A DNA stretch of 64,000 nt from an uncultured Acetatifactor sp. (GCA_947581865.1 CANPWA010000005.1:62001-126000); one strand, 5' to 3'. Counted from the first letter of the stretch, positions 16,607 to 27,539 are shown. The notes: a model not told the origin generated them from the sequence alone. Program-made: numbers and translations.

Positions 16607-17452
16607 TTATTGCTGCAGCGATACTGACTCCACACAGTTATTCATCAGCATCGCGATGGTCATGGGTCCCACACCTCCGGGAACCGGAGTGATGGCGCTG
16701 CAGATCGGCTCGACACTCTCAAAATCCACATCACCGCACAGCTTATTGTTCTCATTGCGGTGTATACCCACATCGATCACCACCGCACCCTCTTTCACAT
16801 AATCCGCCGTGATCATCCTGGGTTTGCCCACGGCAGCCACAAGGATATCCGCGCGCTTTGTCACTTCCTTCAGATCTTTGGTGCGGCTGTGGGTAACGGT
16901 TACCGTTCCGTTCTCCCGAAGCAGAAGAATCGCCATGGGTTTGCCCACAATGTTGCTGCGTCCGATCACCACACACTCCTTCCCTGCGATTTCAATGCCG
17001 GAGCGCTTTAAAAGCTGAATGATGCCCGCAGGGGTACAGGGCACAAATCCCGGCTTGCCGATACACAGCGCACCCACATTCTGCGGATGGAATCCGTCCA
17101 CATCCTTCAGAGGATCAATGGCGTCCAGCACCTTGTCCTCATTGATATGCCCCGGCAGGGGAAGCTGAACCAAAATGCCGTTCACATCTTTCCTGGCATT
17201 GAGCTCACGGATCAGCCCGAGAAGTTTCTCCTCCGTGGTCTCCTCCGGAAGTTCATACGCCAGAGAACGGATGCCGGTATACTCACATGCCTTTTTCTTG
17301 TTGCCCACATATACCGTGGAGGCAGGATCGTTTCCCACCTGGATCACTGCCAGGGTCACTTCCGTTCCCTCCGCCTTCAGTTTTGCCACCTTTTCCCTGC
17401 ACTCGTCTTTGATCTGTGCCGAAATTGCCTTGCCGTCAATCCGTTTTGCCAT
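16607..17452 (-). CDS. folD: Methylene-THF dehydrogenase / methenyl-THF cyclohydrolase FolD
   Basis: A protein of 281 residues, bifunctional: it oxidises 5,10-methylene-THF with NADP and then hydrolyses the methenyl form. The family motifs are VGNKKKACEYTGI (with the catalytic lysine), GILVQLPLPGHI, GRSNIVGKPMA and PVPGGVGPMTIAMLMNN. Length is standard. Start at 17452 follows GGGAG. With fhs just upstream it completes formate to methylene-THF conversion. Confidence 0.96.
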   Translation of the reverse strand: MAKRIDGKAISAQIKDECREKVAKLKAEGTEVTLAVIQVGNDPASTVYVGNKKKACEYTGIRSLAYELPEETTEEKLLGLIRELNARKDVNGILVQLPLPGHINEDKVLDAIDPLKDVDGFHPQNVGALCIGKPGFVPCTPAGIIQLLKRSGIEIAGKECVVIGRSNIVGKPMAILLLRENGTVTVTHSRTKDLKEVTKRADILVAAVGKPRMITADYVKEGAVVIDVGIHRNENNKLCGDVDFESVEPICSAITPVPGGVGPMTIAMLMNNCVESVSLQQ

Positions 17453-17481
17453 CGTTTTCTCTCCCATCTATGTATTATGAT

Positions 17482-19155
17482 CTAAAACAGCCCGGTAATC
17501 CTGCCGCTCTCGTCCACATCTATGCGATACGCCGCAGGCTCCCTGGGCAGCCCCGGCATGGTCATCACCGCCCCGGTCAGCACCACCACAAATCCCGCTC
17601 CCGCGGATACATACATCTCCCGGATCCGGAACTCAAACCCCTCCGGTCTCCCCAGAAGTTCAGGATCGTCCGACAGGGAATACTGGTTTTTTGCCATACA
17701 GACAGGGAGACTGCCATAGCCAAGCATCTCGAGCCTCTGCATCTGTTTGACCGCCTCGGGGGCAAAGGTCACATTTCCCGCGCCATAGATTTCCTTTGCC
17801 ACGGTCTCTATCTTCTCTTTAAGGCTTACATTATCCCCGTAGAGCAACTTAAAATCACTCTTTTTGTTCTCCAGCGTCTCAAGCACTTTCTCTGCCAGGG
17901 CGATTCCGCCCTCCCCGCCCTTTGCCCAAACCTCGGACAGGGCAAACTCGCATCCCTTCTTTTCGCAGAATTCCCTGACAAAATCAAGTTCCGCCTCCGT
18001 GTCGGACACGAACGCATTCAGCGTCACCACCACAGGGACACCGTATTTGTGCAGATTTTCAATGTGCTTTTCCAAATTGACAATTCCCCTGCGCAGCGCT
18101 TCCAGATTTTCCGTATTCAAATCTGCCTTCGCCACGCCTCCGTTGTATTTAAGTGCGCGCACCGTTGCCACCAATACCACCGCGTCAGGGTGCAGCCCCG
18201 CCATGCGGCACTTGATGTCCAAAAACTTCTCCGCGCCTAAGTCCGCGCCGAATCCCGCCTCCGTAATACAATAATCTGCCATCTTCAACGCGGCTTTTGT
18301 GGCGCGCACGGAATTGCATCCGTGGGCGATATTGGCAAAGGGTCCCCCGTGTACCAGCGCAGGGGTATGCTCCAGAGTCTGGATCAGATTGGGCTTCATG
18401 GCATCTTTCAAAAGAGCCGCCATAGCGCCCACCGCCTTGAGTTCCCCTGCAGTGACAGGTTCCCCTTTATGATTATAGGCCACGACCATTCTGGCAAGAC
18501 GCTGTTTTAAGTCCTGCATATCATCTGCCAGGCAGAGGATTGCCATGATCTCGCTCGCCACGGTGATGACAAAGTGGTCCTCACGCACAAAACCGTCCGC
18601 CTTGCTGCCAAGCCCCACCACGACATTGCGCAGGGCTCTGTCATTCATATCCTCACAGCGTTTCCAGACAATCTGTCTGGTGTCGATCCCCAGCTCGTTT
18701 CCCTGCTGAATATGATTGTCCAGCATCGCCGCCAACAGATTGTTGGCAGAGGTTATGGCATGAAAATCCCCGGTAAAGTGAAGATTCAGATCCTCCATGG
18801 GAACCACCTGGGCATACCCGCCGCCGGCGGCTCCCCCCTTGATGCCAAAACACGGTCCTAGGGAGGGTTCGCGAAGGGCGATCACCGCTTTCTTTCCCAG
18901 TTTTCCAAAAGCCTGTCCCAGCCCTACCGTGGTGGTAGTCTTTCCCTCTCCCGCGGGAGTGGGATTGATCGCCGTCACCAGGATCAGTTTTCCGTCCGGT
19001 CTGCTGCCGAGCCGCTTCAGATAAGCGTCGGAAAGCTTCGCCTTATATTTTCCATAGAGTTCCAGCTCATCCTCAGGGATCCCCAGCCCGGCTGCGATCT
19101 TAACGATCGGCTCGAGCACTGCCTCCTGGGCAATTTCAATATCTGTCTTCATCAT
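17482..19155 (-). CDS. fhs: Formate--tetrahydrofolate ligase
   Basis: A protein of 557 residues that makes 10-formyl-THF from formate, THF and ATP. Family signatures include the P-loop [14 protein letters not shown] and [19 protein letters not shown]. Length is typical. Two ATGs (19155 and 19152) are possible; GGAGGAG spacing suits the second. The start overlaps the spoIIIE stop by 4 bp, so it is probably co-translated. In acetogens this is a Wood-Ljungdahl enzyme, but it is common in Clostridia without that pathway. Confidence 0.96.
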   Translation of the reverse strand: MMKTDIEIAQEAVLEPIVKIAAGLGIPEDELELYGKYKAKLSDAYLKRLGSRPDGKLILVTAINPTPAGEGKTTTTVGLGQAFGKLGKKAVIALREPSLGPCFGIKGGAAGGGYAQVVPMEDLNLHFTGDFHAITSANNLLAAMLDNHIQQGNELGIDTRQIVWKRCEDMNDRALRNVVVGLGSKADGFVREDHFVITVASEIMAILCLADDMQDLKQRLARMVVAYNHKGEPVTAGELKAVGAMAALLKDAMKPNLIQTLEHTPALVHGGPFANIAHGCNSVRATKAALKMADYCITEAGFGADLGAEKFLDIKCRMAGLHPDAVVLVATVRALKYNGGVAKADLNTENLEALRRGIVNLEKHIENLHKYGVPVVVTLNAFVSDTEAELDFVREFCEKKGCEFALSEVWAKGGEGGIALAEKVLETLENKKSDFKLLYGDNVSLKEKIETVAKEIYGAGNVTFAPEAVKQMQRLEMLGYGSLPVCMAKNQYSLSDDPELLGRPEGFEFRIREMYVSAGAGFVVVLTGAVMTMPGLPREPAAYRIDVDESGRITGLF

Positions 19156-21875
19156 ATCTCCTCCAGCAGCTGTTCAAACTGCTCCATACTCATCAGGACC
19201 TTGCGGGGTTTCGTTCCCTCCTCCTCCCCCACAACGCCATATTCGCACAACTGGTCCATGATGCGCGCCGCCCGGTTAAAGCCGATTTTGAGCACACGCT
19301 GCAGCATACCGATGGATGCCTTGTCCTTGTCGATGATAAACCGTCCCGCCTCCGCAAAGTATTCATCCCTGCCGCTGTCCGTTCCCTGACCTCCCGCAGC
19401 GTTTCCGCCGTTTCCACCGGACGTCCCCAGACTGGCGATCTTCTCTTCAATGTCCTCGGCATAGGTGTTCCCGATCATCTGATTCTTCAAAAAGTCCACC
19501 ACGTCCGAAACTTCCTTGTCCGACACAAAAGCGCCCTGTATACGGGCAGGCTTGGAATACCCCTGGGGATAAAAGAGCATGTCTCCCTTGCCGAGAAGCT
19601 TCTCCGCCCCCACCATATCCAGAATGGTACGGGAGTCCACGCCGCTGGACACCGCAAAGGCAACCCTGCTGGGCATATTTGCCTTGATCAGCCCGGTGAT
19701 GACATCCACACTGGGTCTTTGAGTGGCAATGATCAGATGAATGCCGCAGGCTCTCGCCAGCTGTGCCAGACGGCAGATGGATTCTTCCACCTCCCCCGGG
19801 CTCACCATCATCAGATCCGCCAGCTCGTCCACAATGATGACGATCTGAGGAAGTTTTTCCGGCGCCTCTGCATCACCGTTCTCCCTCATATTCTCTATTT
19901 TCTGATTATAGCCTTTCAGGTCGCGGACATTGTAATCCGCAAATTTACGATACCGGTCCTCCATTTCAGAGACGGCCCAGTGCAGCGCCGCCGACGCCTT
20001 CTTCGGATCCGTCACCACGGGAATCAGAAGATGGGGGATCCCGTTGTAGACGGAAAGCTCCACCACTTTAGGATCCACCATGATCAGCTTCACATCATCG
20101 GGATGCGCCTTGTACAAGATACTCATGATGAGGGTGTTGATACAGACGGATTTCCCCGAGCCCGTGGATCCGGCGATCAGCATATGAGGCATCTTGGCGA
20201 TATCGGCAACCACGGTCTTGCCCGCAATGTCCTTCCCTACCGCAAAGGCGATATTGGAATTAAATTCCCGGAATTCTCTGCTCTCCAAAAGATCCCTGAG
20301 GGCGACCGTCATATTTTCCTTGTTGGGAACCTCAATGCCAATGGCGGCTTTCCCGGGGATCGGAGCCTCGATGCGGATGTCCGTCGCCGCAAGATTAAGT
20401 TTGATATCGTCTGTCAGCCCCACGATCTTAGACACCTTCACCCCCTGCTCCGGCTGGAGCTCATAGCGGGTCACACTGGGTCCCTGACTGATGTCCGTAA
20501 TGGTAACCTTGACGCCAAAAGTATTTAAGGTCTGCTGCAGCCGCATGGCAGTTTCCTTCAGTTCCTTCGTGGAATCCCCGGAAGAAGCCACGCCTTTCTG
20601 TAGTCTGGAAAGCGGCGGGAACATATACTTTTTGGGTGTTTTCTTCTCCGCATTGCGGATGTCTTTATGTATCTGGCTCTCCGCCGCAGACACCCCGTCC
20701 TCCTGGGGCGCCGCTGCCGCGGGTCTGATCCGTCCAAAGTCCGCCGCACTCTCTGAAATTCCCTCCGTAACGCCGTCCTTGTGTACCCGGATCGCCTCCG
20801 CCTCGTGGGTAAGCAGGGAGCCCTGCCGCCCGGGTTCCTGCGCTGTATCTTTGGGGATAACAGGGGCAGCCTTGTTCACGGCGAGCTCTTCATAAGCGGG
20901 TTTTTCTTCCTCCGTCAGATTGACCTGATGCGCCGTGCGGACACGGATCTTATCAAAATCAAACGTCTGCCCGGTCTGGGGCGTGCCCTCCGGGCGGTCC
21001 GCCTCCTGATAAGTAATCTCATGGATATCTCCGGTATGTCTGATCTCACTCTCTTTTTTCAGGGCTGTGTCAGCCGTCACACCGGAGACTTTTTTCTCCA
21101 TGCGGAGAATTTTTTCATTTTCTTTTTCCTCGGCTCTCAGACGCCGTTCTTCCTCCCGCTCGGCACGGATCCTCTCCTGTTCCTCCCTGCGCAGCCGGGA
21201 AGCTTCCCTCCTGCGCTCTGCATCCTCCAGCCGCCTCTCGGGATCCACCGCCGAGAGTTCTTTAAACCGCTCCGATCCCTGGCGCATACTGTCCAGCAAA
21301 GAACGCTCTGTCAAAAGGATAAAACTGATGACAGAGAACAGAATGACCACCAGCACGGTGCCCACCGTCTCCAGATTATGGTGCAGAAGATAGGCCAGGC
21401 TGCCGCAGAGCACACCTCCTCCACCCTTTTTCTGGCTGCTGTGGGCATAGATCTCTCTGATGTCATAACTCTCCAGCCCCGTGACGCATCCCGCGATCAG
21501 CTCACAGACCACTCCCGCCATCAGGAACAGGACGAAACCTGCAATTAACTTCCGGAGCGCCGTCGGGCTGCCCTCATTGGCAAACCAAAACGACACAGCC
21601 ACAAACAAAAGCGCGGGGGTGATATATGCCAGAAATCCGAAAATCCCAAATAAAACACTGCTGATACTGTTTCCCACGGGACCGATCAAACCAAAATTAC
21701 AGCAGAATAACAGCAGCATTACCAGAAACAGTACGATCAGCCCGATCTCCCTGAAAAGCGCCCTGTCCTGCTCCAATTGTCTCTCATCCGTCTTTTTTGC
21801 GGAAGGGCTTCGCCTGGAACCTGTTTTGGCAGACCGTGTTTGCCCCTGTCGGGTCTTATTTGATGAAGAAGCCAT
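19152..21875 (-). CDS. spoIIIE: DNA translocase FtsK/SpoIIIE
   Basis: A protein of 907 residues. It has a basic N-terminus, four membrane spans (about residues 45-195), a long charged linker rich in R/E, then the motor. Walker [10 protein letters not shown] lies near residue 570, Walker [14 protein letters not shown] further on, and a C-terminal winged-helix gamma domain ([21 protein letters not shown]) reads DNA polarity. It pumps chromosome through the septum in sporulation or division. The linker is longer than in Bacillus SpoIIIE (787 aa). A sigma-A promoter lies at 21933-21961. Confidence 0.94.
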   Translation of the reverse strand: MASSSNKTRQGQTRSAKTGSRRSPSAKKTDERQLEQDRALFREIGLIVLFLVMLLLFCCNFGLIGPVGNSISSVLFGIFGFLAYITPALLFVAVSFWFANEGSPTALRKLIAGFVLFLMAGVVCELIAGCVTGLESYDIREIYAHSSQKKGGGGVLCGSLAYLLHHNLETVGTVLVVILFSVISFILLTERSLLDSMRQGSERFKELSAVDPERRLEDAERRREASRLRREEQERIRAEREEERRLRAEEKENEKILRMEKKVSGVTADTALKKESEIRHTGDIHEITYQEADRPEGTPQTGQTFDFDKIRVRTAHQVNLTEEEKPAYEELAVNKAAPVIPKDTAQEPGRQGSLLTHEAEAIRVHKDGVTEGISESAADFGRIRPAAAAPQEDGVSAAESQIHKDIRNAEKKTPKKYMFPPLSRLQKGVASSGDSTKELKETAMRLQQTLNTFGVKVTITDISQGPSVTRYELQPEQGVKVSKIVGLTDDIKLNLAATDIRIEAPIPGKAAIGIEVPNKENMTVALRDLLESREFREFNSNIAFAVGKDIAGKTVVADIAKMPHMLIAGSTGSGKSVCINTLIMSILYKAHPDDVKLIMVDPKVVELSVYNGIPHLLIPVVTDPKKASAALHWAVSEMEDRYRKFADYNVRDLKGYNQKIENMRENGDAEAPEKLPQIVIIVDELADLMMVSPGEVEESICRLAQLARACGIHLIIATQRPSVDVITGLIKANMPSRVAFAVSSGVDSRTILDMVGAEKLLGKGDMLFYPQGYSKPARIQGAFVSDKEVSDVVDFLKNQMIGNTYAEDIEEKIASLGTSGGNGGNAAGGQGTDSGRDEYFAEAGRFIIDKDKASIGMLQRVLKIGFNRAARIMDQLCEYGVVGEEEGTKPRKVLMSMEQFEQLLEEI

Positions 21876-21932
21876 GTTCTTCCTACCTCTCTGTTTTCGT
21901 TTTCTCTCTTACTTCTTTTATCTTAAAGTACA

Positions 21933-21961
21933 AGTATACCATTTTTCTCTTCTTTTGTCAC
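21933..21961 (-). promoter_or_regulatory. Sigma-A promoter of spoIIIE
   Basis: GTGACA (21956-21961 on the minus strand), 17 bp, TATACT (21933-21938), 58 bp before the start codon. It suggests that spoIIIE-fhs-folD and the zinc-ribbon gene are transcribed apart from tepA. Confidence 0.7.
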
Positions 21962-21975
21962 CATATAAACATGGA

Positions 21976-22731
21976 TTATTCCGAAATTTTGTTCCTTTCC
22001 GTGATCAGTTCGTGCAGTTTACTGATCGCCTTGTCAATGCCTCCCACTTCGTCTATGATCCCGTATTTGACCGCTTCCTCGCCCACAAGAATCGTCCCCA
22101 CATCCTTTGTCAGCACCCCCGTCTCCATCATCAGCTCCTCAAAACGGTTCCGGTCTATGCTGCAGTGCCGGCACACAAACCCCGTGATCCTGTCCTGAAT
22201 GGACTTAAAATAATCAAATGTCTGCGGCACCCCGATCACAGTCCCGTTCATGCGCACCGGATGGATGACCATGGTACCGGTGGGCACAATATAGGAATAA
22301 TCCGTGCTGACCGCGATGGGCACACCGATGGAATGGCTTCCCCCCAGCACCAGAGACACCGTCGGCTTGCTCAAAGAGGCAAGCATCTCCGCCATGGCAA
22401 GCCCTGCCTCCACATCGCCGCCCATCGTGTTTAAGATGACCAGTACCCCCTGAATATCCCTGCTGTCCTCGATGGCGGCAAGCTGGGGAAGCACATGTTC
22501 ATACTTGGTGGTCTTAGAGTTGCCCGAAAGATTGTCATGCCCTTCGATCTCTCCGATGATGGATAACAGATGAATGTCCTGCTGTTCCTCGTTCCTGTCA
22601 AGGGTCACCTGTCCCAGTTTCTCAATGCGCTCGTCCCGGTGCTCCTCCTGATCGATCTTGTCATTCTTTCCGTCCAGTTCTTCCCCGCTCTGGTTTCTTT
22701 GTTGTCCCTTCGATTTGGAATTCTCCGGCAT
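21976..22731 (-). CDS. tepA: ClpP-class serine protease (TepA/YmfB-like)
   Basis: A protein of 251 residues. The first 55 residues are hydrophilic; a ClpP/SppA-like fold follows with [15 protein letters not shown], then [13 protein letters not shown] carrying the serine nucleophile near residue 132 and [10 protein letters not shown] with the histidine. TepA-type proteins are soluble relatives of ClpP linked to spore or membrane proteolysis. In Bacillus ymfB (tepA) also lies close to spoIIIE, which supports this name over plain ClpP. The hydrophilic N-terminal extension is not typical of ClpP. Confidence 0.88.
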   Translation of the reverse strand: MPENSKSKGQQRNQSGEELDGKNDKIDQEEHRDERIEKLGQVTLDRNEEQQDIHLLSIIGEIEGHDNLSGNSKTTKYEHVLPQLAAIEDSRDIQGVLVILNTMGGDVEAGLAMAEMLASLSKPTVSLVLGGSHSIGVPIAVSTDYSYIVPTGTMVIHPVRMNGTVIGVPQTFDYFKSIQDRITGFVCRHCSIDRNRFEELMMETGVLTKDVGTILVGEEAVKYGIIDEVGGIDKAISKLHELITERNKISE

Positions 22732-22753
22732 ATCATGTCCTCCTTATCATCAC

Positions 22754-22789
22754 AAAGAGACTATGCCGTTTCACCGGCACAGTCTCTTT
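22754..22789. terminator. Long hairpin between tepA and the membrane glycosyltransferase-like gene
   Basis: AAAGAGACT-A-TGCCG pairs with CGGCA-C-AGTCTCTTT across a 6-base loop. There are 14 base pairs with one internal mismatch. Reading from the glycosyltransferase operon (minus strand) it ends in CTCTTTG, so the U-tract is short. It is placed to separate that operon from tepA. Confidence 0.6.
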
Positions 22790-22839
22790 TCTCACTGTTC
22801 AGTATTTCATTTTTACGGGATATTATGCCCAAAACCTAT

Positions 22840-24351
22840 CTAGGGAATATCAAAATCATCGTCGTCTGCGACTTCATAGTCATAGTCGAGCACCTTGTGT
22901 TCTCTTTTTTTAGGAAGCGGAAGCGGATTTTCTATGTAATGGATGGGGATGGCAGGCGCAGCCCCGGACTGCAGATCCAGCATTTCCAGCGACGTACCGT
23001 CCTTTGTTTCATCCTCATCCACAGGCATGCCGTCCTTTGCAGCCTCCGGATCATTCATCACAAAAGCCTGCGATGCGCCCTCGGTTTCTTCTGCCCCCCG
23101 ATCCGCCGCAAACAAATCCGCGACGCTGCAGCCTGCCATGATCGCACACATCAGATACAACAGCGCCCAGGCATTGAAATTCTCCGGGCTGTTCATACCC
23201 AGACACTGCATGAGCAGCAAAAGCGCCGCCGCAAACAGCCATATCCCCCTGTCCCGGATTCTGCGGCTGTACCAGAAACCAAACACCCCTGCCGCCATCA
23301 GTACCACCAGAAGCGGTATATCCCAGGAGGCAGCCTCCATCTCCACCGTCACGGGAAGCGTGAACCTTCCCGGCAGATACAGATCCATCTGACCGTTGAC
23401 GGACTGACTCAGCGAAATGCCGCCCGCTTTGAAAGCGACGTGGCTGACCACATAGGCGGCAGCCGCCGTCAAAAGACAACAGACAAAGGCTGTCACACCA
23501 TTGCCCCAGACTTTCACCTGTTCTTCCGGCGCATCATTATTTGCGCCAAAACAGACCACGCCTGTCAGCGGGATCAAAAGGGTCAGCCCGGAGGCATCCA
23601 GATAACAGCAGATTCCGATGAAAATCCCCGTCAGAAAATATTGCAGCAAAAGGGCGGTGAGACCGCCGGAGCCCTCCGCCGCACCGCTCATACGATCCGG
23701 GAGAGCCGCGATGCAGCCCACGCCAAGCCCATAGAAAATCAGAAACACCAGAAACGGGGTAAACCTTTCCGTCTGTGCTATCATAAAGGGGGCAAAACCG
23801 ATAAAGGCAATCGTCACAAATGCCGCCACGGCACCCGATAATTTCTTCACGCCATAGTAAACGGCCGCCACGGCGCCAAAAAGCAGCAATAACTGCAGCA
23901 CTATGGCTGCAAACGTCCTATTGCCCAAAAGCACCATTGCGCCGTGCAGAAGCCAGAGATAAACCTTTGCACCGCCGTGATACGTCTGCGGGAAAAATGT
24001 TTCTCCCGTCACCACCGCCGACTCAAAAAAGGTGTCATCCGAAATCTGCCAGGGCATCCAGAGCCTGTACGCAGTCATTCCCACCAGACAGAGAAGAAAA
24101 AGAATGCTCTCCACGATCACCGGGATAAGCCGGTGGTTTCCGACTCTGACCGTGAATCTCTGCACCGGGCGGGAAAGCCCTCTCATCAATAACCCTAAAG
24201 CAAACATCACCGCCAGCCCTGCCGCCAGCCCCGCTGCTGCGCCCAGCCCCAGCCCGGCGCTCACGGACATCGACAGCAGAAACAGACAGATTCCCGAGAC
24301 CAGCCCGTAGAGAACCCATATCAAAATTGTCGGTATACTACTTTTCTTCAT
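22840..24351 (-). CDS. Polytopic membrane protein, GT-C glycosyltransferase-like
   Basis: A protein of 503 residues. About twelve hydrophobic segments fill residues 8-420, and the last 85 residues are acidic and cytoplasmic. The first outer loop (ISDDTFFESAVVTGETFFPQ) and TM arrangement resemble the GT-C fold of lipid-linked sugar transferases (GT39/ArnT-like), but I do not see the full catalytic acid motif. It overlaps by 14 bp with a polyprenyl-phosphate-type glycosyltransferase, so the pair may put a lipid-carried sugar onto a wall polymer or protein. The exact family is not certain. Confidence 0.6.
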   Translation of the reverse strand: MKKSSIPTILIWVLYGLVSGICLFLLSMSVSAGLGLGAAAGLAAGLAVMFALGLLMRGLSRPVQRFTVRVGNHRLIPVIVESILFLLCLVGMTAYRLWMPWQISDDTFFESAVVTGETFFPQTYHGGAKVYLWLLHGAMVLLGNRTFAAIVLQLLLLFGAVAAVYYGVKKLSGAVAAFVTIAFIGFAPFMIAQTERFTPFLVFLIFYGLGVGCIAALPDRMSGAAEGSGGLTALLLQYFLTGIFIGICCYLDASGLTLLIPLTGVVCFGANNDAPEEQVKVWGNGVTAFVCCLLTAAAAYVVSHVAFKAGGISLSQSVNGQMDLYLPGRFTLPVTVEMEAASWDIPLLVVLMAAGVFGFWYSRRIRDRGIWLFAAALLLLMQCLGMNSPENFNAWALLYLMCAIMAGCSVADLFAADRGAEETEGASQAFVMNDPEAAKDGMPVDEDETKDGTSLEMLDLQSGAAPAIPIHYIENPLPLPKKREHKVLDYDYEVADDDDFDIP

Positions 24352-25294
24352 CCGTCAAAACCTTTTCAATATTGTAACGAGGTCTCTGTTTTACCTCGAT
24401 GTATATCTTGCCGATATACTGTCCCACCAGCCCCACGGACAGAAGCTGTACGCCGCCCAGAAACCAGATGGATAAGATCAGGGAAGTCCAGCCCGGCTCC
24501 ACATGCCCGGTAAAATAAGAAATCAGAGCATAAATTGCCGCCAGCACACAAAAAATGACGATGACAAGCCCCAGCCCCAGGATCATGCTGATGGGTTTTA
24601 CGCTGAAAGAGGAAATCCCGTTAAACGCCAGCGCGAGCATCTTCTTGAGCGGGTACTTTGACTCCCCTGCCACGCGCTCCTTGCGGTCATAGTAGACACA
24701 GTCTGTCTGATACCCGATGAGGGGCATCATGCCGCGCAGGAAGAGATTGGTTTCCTTATACAGGGAAAACTGCTCCACCGCCCGCCTGCTCATCAGGCGG
24801 AAATCCGCATGATTGTAAACGGTCTTAACGCCCATCATCTCCATCACCTTATAAAACCCCTGGGCTGTGGTGCGTTTGAAAAAGGTATCCGTCCTGCGCT
24901 CCCTGCGCACGCCGTACACGATGTCATTTCCGGCGTGGAACTTGTCTATCATCTCCTCAATAACGGTCACATCATCCTGCAGATCCGCATCGATGGACAC
25001 CGTCACATCACTCATGTCCTTGGCGGTGATCAAGCCTGCCGTGAGGGCAAACTGATGCCCTACATTGCCTGCCAGCTTCACGCCGAAAACCTGTTTCGGA
25101 TGCGCACCGTGCTCCTCTTCGATCAGCTCCCAGGTCCTGTCCTTACTTCCGTCATTGACAAACAAAATAAAACTGTCCGCTCCAATTTTTCCCTTGCCCA
25201 CAAGGTCATTCAGCACTTCCCTGAGCGCCGCGGAAGCGATCTTTAACACTTCCTCCTCATTGTAGCAGGGTACCACTATCGCCAGTCTGTCCAT
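24338..25294 (-). CDS. Glycosyltransferase family 2, GtrB/DPM1-like with two C-terminal membrane spans
   Basis: A protein of 318 residues. GT-A domain motifs are IVVPCYNEEE, VSIDADLQDD (the DxD) and HADFRLMSRRAVE, followed by two membrane spans (SMILGLGLVIVIFCVLAAIYA and LILSIWFLGGVQLLSVGLVG). The arrangement is that of GtrB/YkcC-type enzymes that transfer a sugar from a nucleotide to undecaprenyl phosphate. The start at 25294 follows GGGAGG. It lies 41 bp after metY and is probably the first gene of a two-gene unit with the membrane GT-C-like gene. Confidence 0.9.
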   Translation of the reverse strand: MDRLAIVVPCYNEEEVLKIASAALREVLNDLVGKGKIGADSFILFVNDGSKDRTWELIEEEHGAHPKQVFGVKLAGNVGHQFALTAGLITAKDMSDVTVSIDADLQDDVTVIEEMIDKFHAGNDIVYGVRRERRTDTFFKRTTAQGFYKVMEMMGVKTVYNHADFRLMSRRAVEQFSLYKETNLFLRGMMPLIGYQTDCVYYDRKERVAGESKYPLKKMLALAFNGISSFSVKPISMILGLGLVIVIFCVLAAIYALISYFTGHVEPGWTSLILSIWFLGGVQLLSVGLVGQYIGKIYIEVKQRPRYNIEKVLTDEEK

Positions 25295-25335
25295 GGATAC
25301 CTCCCGCATTTTATCATTCTGCACTGTAGGGATGC

Positions 25336-26622
25336 TCATCCCTCGATCGCCTGTTTTAAATCCGCAATAATATCATCCACATGTTCAATGCCCACGGAAA
25401 GCCGGATCAGATCGGGCGCAACTCCCGCTTCCTTAAGCTGTTCGTCATTCATCTGTCTGTGGGTATGGCTCGCGGGATGCAGCACGCAGGTCCTCGCATC
25501 TGCCACATGGGTCACGATCGCCGCCAGCTTCAGCCTGTCCATCATCTTTTCCGCCGCAGCCCTGCCGCCCTTTAAGCCGAAAGAAATCACGCCGCAGCTT
25601 CCCTTGGGCATGTATTTTTGCGCCAGCGCATAATATTTGCTGCTCTTAAGCCCGGGATAATTCACCCAGGCTACCTCCGGATGCCCCTCCAGGAACTCCG
25701 CAGCCGCCAGGGCGTTACAGCAGTGTCTCTCCATGCGCAGAGCCAGCGTCTCCAGCCCCACATTCAGAAGAAACGCGTTCTGGGGCGCCTGGATGGAGCC
25801 TAAATCCCGCATGAGCTGCGCGGTCGCCTTGGTGATGTAGGCCGCCCTGCCGAATTTCTTTGTGTAAGTCACCCCGTGATAGGACTCATCGGGGGTAGTT
25901 AACCCCGGGAATCTGTCCGCATATTTCTCCCAGTCAAAATTGCCGGAATCCACAATGGCTCCGCCCACGCACATGGCATGTCCGTCCATATATTTTGTGG
26001 TGGAATGGGTGATAATATCCGCTCCCCATTTAAAGGGATTGCAGTTGATGGGTGTGGCGAAGGTATTATCCACGATCAGGGGCACGCCGTGGGAATGCGC
26101 CAGGCGGGCAAATTTTTCGATATCCAGCACCACCAGCGCGGGATTCGCAATGGTCTCCGCCATGACACATTTGGTATTGGAACGGAATGCCTTTGCCAGC
26201 TCCTCCTCGGGGGCATCCGGATCCACCACCGTGGTCTCGATCCCCATCTTTTTCATGGTCACGGTGAGCAGGTTGAAGGTTCCGCCATAGACCGTGGAGG
26301 ACATCACCACATGGTCTCCCGCCTCACAGATATTGAACACCGCGTAGTAGTTGGCCGCCTGCCCGGAGCTGGTGAGCATGGCCGCAGCGCCGCCCTCAAG
26401 CTCGCAGATCTTCTGCGCCACATAATCGTTGGTGGGATTCTGCAGTCTGGTGTAGAAATAACCGCTCTCCTCCAGATCGAACAAGCGTCCCATCTGCTCC
26501 GAGGTGTCATATTTGTAGGTCGTGCTCTGCACGATGGGAAGCACCCTGGGCTGCCCGTTCACCGGCTGCCAGCCCGACTGCACACATATGGTCTCTTTTT
26601 TGAAATCCGGGTTTGTTGCCAT
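25336..26622 (-). CDS. metY: O-acetylhomoserine sulfhydrylase (MetY type)
   Basis: A protein of 428 residues of the Cys/Met PLP family. Substrate is O-acetylhomoserine plus sulfide giving homocysteine, with cysteine synthase side activity likely. The motif ITHSTTKYMDGH holds the PLP lysine, with SSGQAANYYAVFNICEAGDH and the family SVGIEHVDDIIADL tail. The start at 26622 follows CAGGAGG. No SAM riboswitch or T-box is visible in the 115-bp leader. MetY is favoured over MetB by length and by the long insertion around residue 240. Confidence 0.93.
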   Translation of the reverse strand: MATNPDFKKETICVQSGWQPVNGQPRVLPIVQSTTYKYDTSEQMGRLFDLEESGYFYTRLQNPTNDYVAQKICELEGGAAAMLTSSGQAANYYAVFNICEAGDHVVMSSTVYGGTFNLLTVTMKKMGIETTVVDPDAPEEELAKAFRSNTKCVMAETIANPALVVLDIEKFARLAHSHGVPLIVDNTFATPINCNPFKWGADIITHSTTKYMDGHAMCVGGAIVDSGNFDWEKYADRFPGLTTPDESYHGVTYTKKFGRAAYITKATAQLMRDLGSIQAPQNAFLLNVGLETLALRMERHCCNALAAAEFLEGHPEVAWVNYPGLKSSKYYALAQKYMPKGSCGVISFGLKGGRAAAEKMMDRLKLAAIVTHVADARTCVLHPASHTHRQMNDEQLKEAGVAPDLIRLSVGIEHVDDIIADLKQAIEG

Positions 26623-26661
26623 TTTTCGTTCCTCCTGTATCTGTCTTATAAGTACAGCAAA

Positions 26662-26681
26662 CACCACCCTGTCAGGTGGTG
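26662..26681 (-). terminator. GC-rich hairpin in the yebC-metY gap
   Basis: CACCACC (26662-26668) pairs with GGTGGTG (26675-26681) across six bases, then TTTGC on the minus strand. It lies between yebC and metY. It may end yebC transcripts; the U-tract is short so the call is weak. Confidence 0.45.
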
Positions 26682-26737
26682 CCGGATATTCTTATTCCGC
26701 TTTTGCCTGTCACGGCGTCCGCCGCGGGGATCACGCC

Positions 26738-27466
26738 TCATTCATCCCAGTTGTGATAGACAGCCTGCACATCGTCGCTGGCATCCAAAAGATCCAGTAT
26801 CTTCTGCAGATTTCTGACCGCGTTCTCGTCGGTGAGCTCCACATAGTTCTGGGGGATCATGGTCACCTCCGCGCTGAGCATGGGGATCTTCGCGTCCTCC
26901 AGCGCTTTTCTCACTTCCTCGAGCCCATCCGGATCTGTGAGGATCTCAAAGCTGTCCTCCTCCTCGGCAAAGTCCTCCGCGCCCGCATCCAGAGCCGTCA
27001 TCATCAGATCGTCCGCCTCCAGACCGCACTCCTCTTTGTCAATGATGATCTGTCCCCTCCTGTCAAACATAAAGGACACACATCCGGGAGTTCCGATATT
27101 GCCCTGCCCCTTGGTAAAAGCGCTCCGCACATCCGCGGCGGTACGGTTCTTATTGTCCGTGAGGGCATCCACGATGATGGCAATGCCGTTGGGTCCATAG
27201 CCCTCATACGTCACATACTCATAGTTGACATTTCCCACATCCCCGGCCGCCTTCTTGATCCCGCGCTCGATGGTGTCGTTGGGCATATTGTTCGCCTTTG
27301 CCTTGGCAATGACGCCTGCCAGCTTAAAATTGTTGTTGGGATCGGGTCCTCCCTCTTTTACCGCAACCGCGATCTCACGTCCGATGATGGTAAAGATCTT
27401 TCCCTTTGCGGCATCGTTCTTCTCTTTTTTATGCTTTATATTTGCAAATTTGGAATGTCCTGACAT
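26738..27466 (-). CDS. yebC: YebC/PmpR-family DNA-binding protein
   Basis: A protein of 242 residues opening MSGHSKFANIKHKKEKND and containing VKEGGPDPNNNFKLAGVIAK, both diagnostic. YebC-family proteins are either transcription regulators or translation factors that resolve polyproline stalls; which applies here is not visible. Length fits. It has its own promoter (27511-27539) and GGAGAAG before the start. Confidence 0.95.
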   Translation of the reverse strand: MSGHSKFANIKHKKEKNDAAKGKIFTIIGREIAVAVKEGGPDPNNNFKLAGVIAKAKANNMPNDTIERGIKKAAGDVGNVNYEYVTYEGYGPNGIAIIVDALTDNKNRTAADVRSAFTKGQGNIGTPGCVSFMFDRRGQIIIDKEECGLEADDLMMTALDAGAEDFAEEEDSFEILTDPDGLEEVRKALEDAKIPMLSAEVTMIPQNYVELTDENAVRNLQKILDLLDASDDVQAVYHNWDE

Positions 27467-27510
27467 GTTTCTTCTCCTTTATCCGTCTGATCTGTAAGCA
27501 CACTTCCCAT

Positions 27511-27539
27511 ATCATACCATTATTTTATCTTTTCTTCAA
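27511..27539 (-). promoter_or_regulatory. Sigma-A promoter of yebC
   Basis: TTGAAG (27534-27539 on the minus strand), 17 bp, TATGAT (27511-27516). The -35 overlaps the final codons of the CNNM gene. Confidence 0.65.

Noticed and set aside
26623..26737. SAM riboswitch before metY
   Set aside because: The gap is only 115 bp and holds a simple GC hairpin; the SAM-I core sequences are not seen.
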